From: Actinomycetes bacterium
Lineage (GTDB): Bacteria; Actinomycetota; Acidimicrobiia; Acidimicrobiales; RAAP-2
NCBI GenBank assembly: GCA_021799915.1
Contig: JAJYZN010000123.1
Location: 1-8,447 of the forward strand
Direction of reading: 5' to 3'
Length of the DNA stretch: 8,447 bases
In this document: positions 1 through 5,767 of the stretch, one piece after another
How the letters are laid out: every line of letters begins with the position of its first letter
Numbering within the stretch: the stretch's first letter is position 1
Made by a program: the position numbers and the translations under genes
The notes under the pieces: generated by a model
What the model saw: the letters and a program-made list of their open reading frames with translations, nothing else
Database searches by the model: none
Told to the model about the DNA's origin: nothing

Positions 1-992
1 ATCTCCAGGTCGGCACACGCCGACAGGGTGGCCAGCACGATCGCTGCACCGCTCATGTCGGTCTTCATCGTGACCATGCCGTCGGCGGACTTGAGTGAGA
101 GCCCGCCAGAGTCGAACGTGATGCCTTTGCCTACCAGGACAACGTGTGGAAGCTCCCCGAGCGCACCAGCGGGCTGCAGGGGCGGTGAGTAGGTCGCCCA
201 CACCAGGCGTGGCGGCTCCGCCGAGCCCCGGCTGACCCCGAGGAGACCCCCAAGGCGCTCGGCGGCGATCCGATCCTCGTCCCATATGTCGACATGCACT
301 CCGGTGATGCCCGACAGCTCATCGGCCACCCGCTCGGCCAAGACTCGGGGCGGCAAGTCGGTCGGCGGGCAGTTGATGAGATCCCGGGCGAAGACGACTG
401 CCCGAGCCCGCCGCTGGCCCCTCGCGACGCCTTCTGCCAGCTCGGAGGCCGATTCGTCTCCCGCGACCTCGACGTCGACCTCGCTACCGCTCTCGGCAGC
501 AGCCGGGACCACGAACAACTTCGCGATCCCCGACGGCGACGGCGTCGTGCGGTAGGCATCGAAGCGGTATGCGGCCAGGATCGCGCCTTCGGCCACCGCA
601 CTGCCGATCTCGAGCGGGCCAGCGCCCATGGTCGACTCGGCAACCCGCAGAACGGCCGATCCGCCGCTCCCCGCTGATCGGACCAGCGCGGCGGCGGCGC
701 GGCGCCATGCCTCGGCGTCGACGGCTGGCCGGGACCCCAGTCCGAGGAGCACCGACGTCTGCGGTCCGTCACTCGCGGAGCCCATGGCGTGCACGGCCAG
801 CGCCTGCCCAACTTTGGCGGTGAACCCGGCGCGCTCGGCGAGCTCGGCGAGCGCCGGCGCCGTGATCGCCAGGGACGAGGAAAGCTCTTCGGGCCAGATC
901 GGCGTGCCGTCCTCGCTCATGACCGGGATCCCCAGGACATCGGCGGTCGACGGGATGGTGCGGGACACCTCCACTTCGAGTGCAGCGCTCAT
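1..992 (-). CDS. pepA: Leucyl aminopeptidase, M17 family (C-terminus cut by window edge)
   Basis: Cytosolic dinuclear-metal aminopeptidase that removes N-terminal residues, often leucine, from peptides. The frame is open from ATG at 992 to base 1, giving 330 codons; family members are usually near 500 residues, so roughly the last third lies off the left edge. Residues 1-190 are the variable N-terminal domain. The catalytic domain begins near 200 (ARDLINCPPTDLPP at 202-215) and contains VGKGITFDSGG (287-297), then SLKSADGMVTMKTDMSGAA (299-317). K289, D294, K301 and D312 have exactly the spacing of E. coli PepA K270, D275, K282 and D293, which are metal-binding or catalytic. The later NTDAEGR motif is not in view. 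The start is set by a GAGG ribosome site and by ATGA overlap with the upstream adenosyltransferase gene, which implies co-translation. The family is very secure; substrate preference is unknown. Confidence 0.93.
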   Translation of the reverse strand, partial: MSAALEVEVSRTIPSTADVLGIPVMSEDGTPIWPEELSSSLAITAPALAELAERAGFTAKVGQALAVHAMGSASDGPQTSVLLGLGSRPAVDAEAWRRAAAALVRSAGSGGSAVLRVAESTMGAGPLEIGSAVAEGAILAAYRFDAYRTTPSPSGIAKLFVVPAAAESGSEVDVEVAGDESASELAEGVARGQRRARAVVFARDLINCPPTDLPPRVLAERVADELSGITGVHVDIWDEDRIAAERLGGLLGVSRGSAEPPRLVWATYSPPLQPAGALGELPHVVLVGKGITFDSGGLSLKSADGMVTMKTDMSGAAIVLATLSACADLE

Positions 993-1570
993 CGACCCTC
1001 TTTTCGAGTGCCGCGTGCGGGCACGTGGTCGTCGCCTTCCTGCCAGCGGGCCATCGCCCAGACCAGGTCGGAGAGCCGGTTCAGGTACGGGAGCACCTGG
1101 GACCCGTCTGGAGGCGGCGGCACGGGCTCCGAACCATCCAGACCCCCGGCGGCCAAGCGCTCGGCACGCCGGACCGCGGTCCGAGCCACGTCGAGCGCCG
1201 CCGAGAGCCGGTTCTGTCCTGGCACGATGAACTCGCTCGGCATCTCGAAGCGCTCCATCAGCTCGTCGATCCGAGCCTCGAGCGCCTCGACCATGCCCGA
1301 GGTCACCAGGCTCGTCCCGGCGACGAGCTTGTGCCGGTTTGCCGGCGCCGTTGCCACTTCGGCCATGAGCACGTACAGGTCGCGCTCGATGCCCACGAGC
1401 CACTGGTCGAGCTCGCACCCTCGCTCGGTCTCGGCCCGAGCGACGCCGAGGGCCGCTTGGGCCTCGTCCACCGCGCCGTTCAATTCGATGCGGGCCGACT
1501 GCTTCGGCACTCGCCCGCCGAACAGCAGCCCGGTAGTGCCGTCGTCGCCCTTCTTCGTATAGATGCGCAT
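989..1570 (-). CDS. Cob(I)alamin adenosyltransferase, PduO/ATR type
   Basis: Transfers the 5'-deoxyadenosyl group of ATP to cob(I)alamin, making adenosylcobalamin; the family forms cytosolic trimers of four- to five-helix bundles. The product is 193 residues, normal for the family. The N-terminal ATP-binding segment is MRIYTKKGDDGTTGLLFGG (1-19). NGAVDEAQAALG (31-42) follows, then the signature FIVPGQN...ARTAVRRAER (114-138) and YLNRLSDLVWAMAR (162-175). I start it at ATG 1570 because MRIYTKKGD is the usual family N-terminus. The frame is open to an ATG at 1627, but that adds 19 unconserved residues and would overlap metH. There is no clear Shine-Dalgarno site; TAGCAT lies 8 bases upstream, which fits a leaderless mRNA. 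It is divergent from the B12-dependent metH, and its stop overlaps the aminopeptidase start. Symbols in use vary (pduO, cobO, atr), so none is assigned. Confidence 0.95.
   Translation of the reverse strand: MRIYTKKGDDGTTGLLFGGRVPKQSARIELNGAVDEAQAALGVARAETERGCELDQWLVGIERDLYVLMAEVATAPANRHKLVAGTSLVTSGMVEALEARIDELMERFEMPSEFIVPGQNRLSAALDVARTAVRRAERLAAGGLDGSEPVPPPPDGSQVLPYLNRLSDLVWAMARWQEGDDHVPARGTRKEGR
996..1001 (-). promoter_or_regulatory. Ribosome binding site of the aminopeptidase gene
   Basis: On the minus strand AGAGGG lies four bases (or less, depending on pairing) before the ATG at 992, inside the last codons of the adenosyltransferase gene. It is the clearest Shine-Dalgarno site in the window and supports the ATG that overlaps the upstream stop as ATGA. 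Confidence 0.6.
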
Positions 1571-1578
1571 CAACGCGG

Positions 1579-1584
1579 ATGCTA
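1579..1584 (-). promoter_or_regulatory. Putative -10 element for the adenosyltransferase-aminopeptidase unit
   Basis: The minus strand reads TAGCAT (TANNNT), with 8 bases between it and the ATG at 1570. That spacing would start the transcript at or within a base or two of the start codon, as in leaderless actinobacterial genes. No good -35 box is seen (TTCCAG lies 18 bases further upstream). The call rests on one hexamer plus similar spacing at two other starts in this window. Confidence 0.4.
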
Positions 1585-1598
1585 CCGGCCGTTGCCGG

Positions 1599-1604
1599 TA
1601 CCCT
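1599..1604 (+). promoter_or_regulatory. Putative -10 element for metH
   Basis: TACCCT lies 9 bases before the proposed GTG start at 1614, a spacing expected of a leaderless or nearly leaderless transcript. The preceding cgg matches the context of the promoter before the DUF2510 gene (cggTACCGT). No convincing -35 box is present. A GGAAG at 1605-1609, four bases before the GTG, could instead serve as a ribosome site if transcription began further upstream. Confidence 0.4.
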
Positions 1605-1613
1605 GGAAGCGCC

Positions 1614-4600
1614 GTGGCCACATCCATTCCTCACTTCGGTCGGCTCGACCCCGAGACGTCGCCGTACCTCGACGCGCTCAGGGTGCGCCCTGTCATCTTT
1701 GACGGCGCCACGGGTACGAACCTGCAGCTCCAAGGCCTTGGAGCCGACGACTTCGGAGGCGCGGAGCTCGAAGGGTGCAACGAGATCCTCGTGATCTCCA
1801 AGCCGGGCGCGGTCGAGCAGGTTCACCGCTCGTTCCTCGATGTGGGTGTCGACGTCATCGAGACCGACACGTTCGGTGCTTTCTCGGTGGTCCTCGCCGA
1901 GTACGGCATCGCAGAGAGGGCATTCGAGCTGAACCTCGCCGGGGCCAGGTTGGCCCGGCGGATCGCCGACGAGTACTCGACGCCCGACCGGCCGCGGTGG
2001 GTCGCCGGGAGCATGGGACCGGGGACCAAGTTCCCCACGCTGGGCCAGATCCCTTACGCCGACTTGAGGGACTCCTACGAAGAGCAGGCCCGCGGGCTCT
2101 TGGAGGGTGGCGTGGACCTGCTCTTGATCGAGACCGTCTTCGACCTGCTCTCAGCCAAAGCCGCCATCAACGCGTGCCGGCGCGCCATGGCAGCAACCGG
2201 CCGTCGGGTCCCCCTCCAAGTCCAGGTCACCATCGAGCTCACGGGGCGGATGCTGCCGGGGACCGAGATCGGTGCCGCGCTCACCTCGCTCGACGCGATG
2301 CAGGTCGACGTGCTCGGGCTCAACTGCGCCACCGGACCGGCCGAGATGGGCGAAGCGCTTCGCTACCTCTCGGCTCACAGCCGTGTTCCCATCTCCTCGT
2401 TGCCCAACGCCGGCTTGCCGTCGGTGGTCGACGGCCGCATGCATTACGACCTCACGCCGGACGGGCTGGCCGAGCACCTCCACCGGTTCGTGACCGAGCT
2501 GGGAGTGACGGCCATCGGCGGCTGTTGCGGGACGACGCCGGCCCACCTGGCCGCCGTCGTTGACGCGTGTGCCGGCGCGCCGCCGGCGACGCGCCGACCC
2601 GTACGCGAGCCGGGTGCTGCCTCGATCTACAGTGCCGTGCCGTTCAAGCAGGACACTTCGTTTCTCGTCGTCGGCGAGCGCACCAACGCCAACGGGTCGA
2701 AGAGGTTCCGCGAGGCGATGCTGGCCGGCGACTGGGACACCTGTGTGGCAATGGCCCGCGACCAGGTCAAGGAAGGCGCGCACCTGATCGACGTGTGCGT
2801 GGACTACACGGGGAGCGACGGTGTCTCCGACATGTCGGAGCTCGCTTCCCGCCTGGCCACCCAGGCAAGTGTCCCGCTCATGGTCGACTCCACCGAAGCA
2901 CCGGTTGCCCGTGCTGCACTGGAGTGGCTGGGCGGGCGCGCAGTCCTCAACTCGGTGAACTTGGAAGAAGGGGACGGCGACGGCACCCGCCTGGACGCCT
3001 TCCTCTCACTCGCCCGCGAGTTCGGTGCGGCTGTGGTGTGCACCTGCATCGACGAGGAAGGCCAGGCCCGCACGGCGGAATGGAAGCTGCGGGCGGCCCG
3101 CTCCATCTACGACGTCGCCACGACCCGCTACGGGCTCGAAGCCGAGGACCTGCTGTTCGACCCGCTCGCCCTCCCGCTCTCCACCGGCATGGAGGAGAGC
3201 CGGCGCGACGGCATCGAGACCATCGAGGGGATCCGCCGCATCAAGTCCGAGCTTCCTGGAGTCTCCACCCTGCTCGGGCTCTCCAACGTGTCGTTCGGCC
3301 TCAACCCGGCGGCCCGCCAAGTGCTCAACTCGGTGTTCCTCCACGAGTGTGTCGCAGCAGGGCTCGACGCGGCCATTGTCCACGCGTCGAAGATCCTTCC
3401 GCTCTCGCGCATCGACGACCACGCACGTGAGGTCTGCCTCGATCTCGTCTACGACCGGCGCCGGGAAGGGTACGACCCATTGCAGGAGCTGCTCGTACTG
3501 TTCGAGGGGGCGCAGGCGACCGCGTCAGCGCCGAGCGAGCACCTCGACTGGCCAGTCGAACGCAGGCTCGAGCAGAGGATCATCGACGGCAACCGGACAG
3601 GCCTCGAAGACGATCTGGAAGAAGCGCTTGCCGCCGGTCACCCTGCGCTCGAGATCGTGAACGAATTCCTCCTTGCAGGTATGAAGACCGTCGGCGACCT
3701 GTTCGGCTCCGGCGAGATGCAGCTCCCCTTTGTCCTCCAGTCCGCCGAGACGATGAAGGCCGCCGTCGCCTACCTCGAGCCGCACATGGAGCGAAGCGAC
3801 CAGGGAGGCAAAGCCACCGTCGTGCTGGCAACGGTGAAAGGCGACGTCCACGACATCGGCAAGAACCTCGTCGACATCATCTTCACCAACAACGGATACG
3901 ACGTGGTCAACCTTGGGATCAAGGTTGGGATCTCCGAGATGATCGCTGCCGCCGAGGAGCACCGTGCCGACGCGCTCGGCATGAGCGGGCTGCTGGTGAA
4001 ATCGACGCTCGTCATGAGGGAGAACCTCGAAGAGCTGAACCAACGGGGGCTCTCGCACATCCCCGTGCTCCTCGGCGGTGCAGCCCTCACCCGCACCTAT
4101 GTCGAGCGGGACCTCCGGCAGGTCTACCGCGGGAGGGTCTTCTACGGGCGCGACGCCTTCGAAGGTCTCCACACCATGGAACGCCTCGTCTCTATCGGGC
4201 ACGGCGACGAAGACGATCCGGAGTTCGGCCGCAGCATCTCGGAGCGCCGGGTCCCCAAGCGCAGCAGGTTGGAGCCGGATGACACTGCCGTGGAAGGGCA
4301 GCCCGAGCGCTCCCCCGAGGTGGCGACCGACAACGAGCTGGTGGTGCCGCCCTTCGTCGGGACGCGCGTCGCAAAGGGGATCTCTCTCGACGACATCGCC
4401 GGGTACCTCAACTTGACCGCGCTCTTCCGGAACCAGTGGGGGTACCGACCGCTCCCCGGAGAAGACGATGCCGAGTTCAAGACGCGGATCGGGGCGGTAC
4501 TTCGAGAGGAGCTTGCAAAAGCCAAGGAGAGGGACCTGTTGCAACCCCGAGTCGTCTACGGCCATTTCGCCGTGAACGCGGAGGGGAACGACCTGATCGT

Positions 4601-5123
4601 GTTCGAAGACGAGGAGCGCCGCACCGAGCGCACGCGGTTCACCTTTCCTCGCCAGCGCCGGGCCCCTTGGCTCTGTATCGCCGACTTCTTCCGGCCGCTG
4701 GAGACGGGCGAACCGGACTTCGCGTCGTACATGCTCGTGACCATGGGCGACCAGATCTCCAAGGAGACGGCCCGGCTGTTCGAGGCCGGGGAGTACCGGG
4801 ACTACCTCCACCTACACGGGCTTGGCGTCGAGATGGCCGAGGCGTTGGCCGAGTACTGGCACCGGCGCATCCGCGAAGAGCTGGGCATCGCAGGAGAAGA
4901 CGGTCCGACGCTCACCGGCTTGTTCCGCCAGCAGTACCGCGGAGGCCGGTACAGCTGGGGCTACCCGGCCTGCCCCGACCTCGCCGACAACGCGAAGGTG
5001 GCGGACCTCCTCGGCGCCGGTCGTATCGGGGTAACGGTCAGTGAGGGGTTCCAGCTCGAGCCCGAGCAGACCACCGACGCAATCGTGTGCCACCATCCCC
5101 AGGCCAAGTACTTCGTCGTCTGA
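1614..5123 (+). CDS. metH: Cobalamin-dependent methionine synthase
   Basis: Transfers a methyl group from 5-methyltetrahydrofolate to homocysteine via methylcobalamin, yielding methionine and tetrahydrofolate. At 1169 residues all four modules are present. The homocysteine domain (about 24-318) has FDGATGTN and zinc cysteines C238, C304 and C305 (LNCATGP, GGCCGTTP). The methylfolate domain (about 346-615) starts with VVGERTNANGSKRF. The B12 domain has a helical cap (about 645-728) and a Rossmann part with DVHDIGKN (744-751), where H746 is the lower cobalt ligand, then MSGLL and LGGAALT. A charged linker (about 866-910) leads to the AdoMet-binding activation domain (about 915-1160) with R1112 and GYPACPD. 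E. coli MetH has 1227 residues. I chose GTG 1614: the frame is open upstream to ATG 1563, but that would overlap the divergent adenosyltransferase gene and add unconserved residues. GTG 1683 would cut off SPYLDALR, which I believe is conserved. Methionine synthesis here thus depends on B12, made or imported. Confidence 0.97.
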   Translation: MATSIPHFGRLDPETSPYLDALRVRPVIFDGATGTNLQLQGLGADDFGGAELEGCNEILVISKPGAVEQVHRSFLDVGVDVIETDTFGAFSVVLAEYGIAERAFELNLAGARLARRIADEYSTPDRPRWVAGSMGPGTKFPTLGQIPYADLRDSYEEQARGLLEGGVDLLLIETVFDLLSAKAAINACRRAMAATGRRVPLQVQVTIELTGRMLPGTEIGAALTSLDAMQVDVLGLNCATGPAEMGEALRYLSAHSRVPISSLPNAGLPSVVDGRMHYDLTPDGLAEHLHRFVTELGVTAIGGCCGTTPAHLAAVVDACAGAPPATRRPVREPGAASIYSAVPFKQDTSFLVVGERTNANGSKRFREAMLAGDWDTCVAMARDQVKEGAHLIDVCVDYTGSDGVSDMSELASRLATQASVPLMVDSTEAPVARAALEWLGGRAVLNSVNLEEGDGDGTRLDAFLSLAREFGAAVVCTCIDEEGQARTAEWKLRAARSIYDVATTRYGLEAEDLLFDPLALPLSTGMEESRRDGIETIEGIRRIKSELPGVSTLLGLSNVSFGLNPAARQVLNSVFLHECVAAGLDAAIVHASKILPLSRIDDHAREVCLDLVYDRRREGYDPLQELLVLFEGAQATASAPSEHLDWPVERRLEQRIIDGNRTGLEDDLEEALAAGHPALEIVNEFLLAGMKTVGDLFGSGEMQLPFVLQSAETMKAAVAYLEPHMERSDQGGKATVVLATVKGDVHDIGKNLVDIIFTNNGYDVVNLGIKVGISEMIAAAEEHRADALGMSGLLVKSTLVMRENLEELNQRGLSHIPVLLGGAALTRTYVERDLRQVYRGRVFYGRDAFEGLHTMERLVSIGHGDEDDPEFGRSISERRVPKRSRLEPDDTAVEGQPERSPEVATDNELVVPPFVGTRVAKGISLDDIAGYLNLTALFRNQWGYRPLPGEDDAEFKTRIGAVLREELAKAKERDLLQPRVVYGHFAVNAEGNDLIVFEDEERRTERTRFTFPRQRRAPWLCIADFFRPLETGEPDFASYMLVTMGDQISKETARLFEAGEYRDYLHLHGLGVEMAEALAEYWHRRIREELGIAGEDGPTLTGLFRQQYRGGRYSWGYPACPDLADNAKVADLLGAGRIGVTVSEGFQLEPEQTTDAIVCHHPQAKYFVV

Positions 5124-5137
5124 CACGGCCGCCAGTC

Positions 5138-5177
5138 GGACATCCCGGGCCAGCCCCGGATCGCCAGGCCGATGTCC
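5138..5177. terminator. Nested inverted repeat after metH, possible terminator
   Basis: GGACATC (5138-5144) is complementary to GATGTCC (5171-5177). Inside this lies a GC-rich stem, CCGGG (5145-5149) with CCCGG (5155-5159), which AT/AT pairs extend outward past one bulged C, around a five-base loop. It starts 14 bases after the metH stop. No T-run follows, so it would be a stem-only structure; high GC makes chance pairing likely. Confidence 0.35.
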
Positions 5178-5211
5178 CCTCTGACCTGGGCACAAGGCGG
5201 CACACGAGAGG

Positions 5212-5251
5212 GCCGGGAGCGACCCCGAGCCTTCGCTGAGCGTCCCCCGGC
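5212..5251. repeat. Second GC-rich inverted repeat between metH and the DUF2510 gene
   Basis: GCCGGG (5212-5217) can pair with CCCGGC (5246-5251), with two further pairs (CG with CG) across an internal loop and a 19-base loop in the middle. It has no T-run and a long loop, and lies just before the -35 box at 5259. It could be part of transcription termination after metH or simply a product of high GC. Confidence 0.2.
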
Positions 5252-5258
5252 TGCGTCG

Positions 5259-5288
5259 TTGACCCACCGGCCCACCAGGCGGTACCGT
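5259..5288 (+). promoter_or_regulatory. Sigma-70-type promoter of the DUF2510 membrane protein gene
   Basis: TTGACC (5259-5264) and TACCGT (5283-5288) are separated by 18 bases. The ATG at 5297 comes 8 bases after the -10 box, and no Shine-Dalgarno site lies between, so the transcript is probably leaderless or nearly so. This is the best promoter in the window because both boxes match housekeeping consensus well. It also shows that the gene need not be transcribed with metH. Confidence 0.5.
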
Positions 5289-5296
5289 ATCGTCCC

Positions 5297-5767
5297 ATGC
5301 ACACCGCACTGACTGCCGGTCTTACCCCATCCCGTCCCCTCCTCGGGGCGCTCTCTTCCACCACGTTGATCATCGAGATCGTGGTGGCGGTGATCGTGGT
5401 GGCGCTCATCGTCGCCATCGTGATCATCAACCAGCGCAACAAGCACCCGAAGAGCGCTGCGGCTCCTGCGCCCCAGAGCTACTACGCCGACCTCCAGCAG
5501 CCCGGCCAGGCCGGTGGGCTCGGGGGCCAGCCCCAGCAGGCGTTCGACCCGGCGGGGCAGAGCGACCCGTTCGCCGGTTTCGCAGGCGGCGGGGCACCAG
5601 GCGGCGGGGCACCGGCCGCACCGGCTCCTGCGGCCCCCGCTGCGGGTGGCGGCAACCCTCCTCCGGGCACCCCGGCCGGATGGCTACCGGACCCGGGCGG
5701 CGCGCCGGACACCTTGCGGTACTGGGACGGGGCGGTCTGGACCCAGCACGTGGCCGCCCGCTCCTAG
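5297..5767 (+). CDS. Single-pass membrane protein with C-terminal DUF2510 domain
   Basis: A 156-residue protein of unknown function. Residues 1-22 are a short polar leader. A strong transmembrane helix follows at about 23-44 (LIIEIVVAVIVVALIVAIVI), then basic residues NQRNKHPK, which by the positive-inside rule suggest the C-terminal part is cytoplasmic. Residues 52-122 form a low-complexity Ala/Gly/Pro/Gln linker with a repeated GGGAPGGGAP. The tail, PAGWLPDPGGAPDTLRYWDGAVWTQHV (126-152), is a clear DUF2510 module: GW.PDP, then RYWDG..WT.HV. This module is common at either end of actinobacterial membrane proteins; its role is not established. The ATG at 5297 is supported by a well-placed promoter 8 bases upstream. 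Its TAG stop overlaps the stop of the convergent lipB-lipA gene. The gene is almost certainly real; no partner or pathway can be named from context. Confidence 0.88.
   Translation: MHTALTAGLTPSRPLLGALSSTTLIIEIVVAVIVVALIVAIVIINQRNKHPKSAAAPAPQSYYADLQQPGQAGGLGGQPQQAFDPAGQSDPFAGFAGGGAPGGGAPAAPAPAAPAAGGGNPPPGTPAGWLPDPGGAPDTLRYWDGAVWTQHVAARS

Noticed and set aside
789..1562. Plus-strand open frames opposite the aminopeptidase and adenosyltransferase genes
   Set aside because: The minus strand encodes clear conserved motifs throughout. The plus-strand translations are Arg/Ser/Pro-rich, typical of shadow frames.
1571..1613. Cobalamin or SAM riboswitch before metH
   Set aside because: The intergenic space is 43 bases, far too short for a cobalamin riboswitch aptamer, and no B12-box-like sequence was seen.
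1563..1627. Upstream ATG starts for metH (1563) and the adenosyltransferase (1627)
   Set aside because: They would make the divergent genes overlap head to head by 65 bases and add unconserved residues before MRIYTKKGD and before the MetH homocysteine domain.
3525..4811. Long minus-strand open frame (428 codons) inside metH
   Set aside because: It lies wholly opposite well-conserved MetH domains. High-GC genes give long antisense frames by composition, and its translation resembles no family I know.
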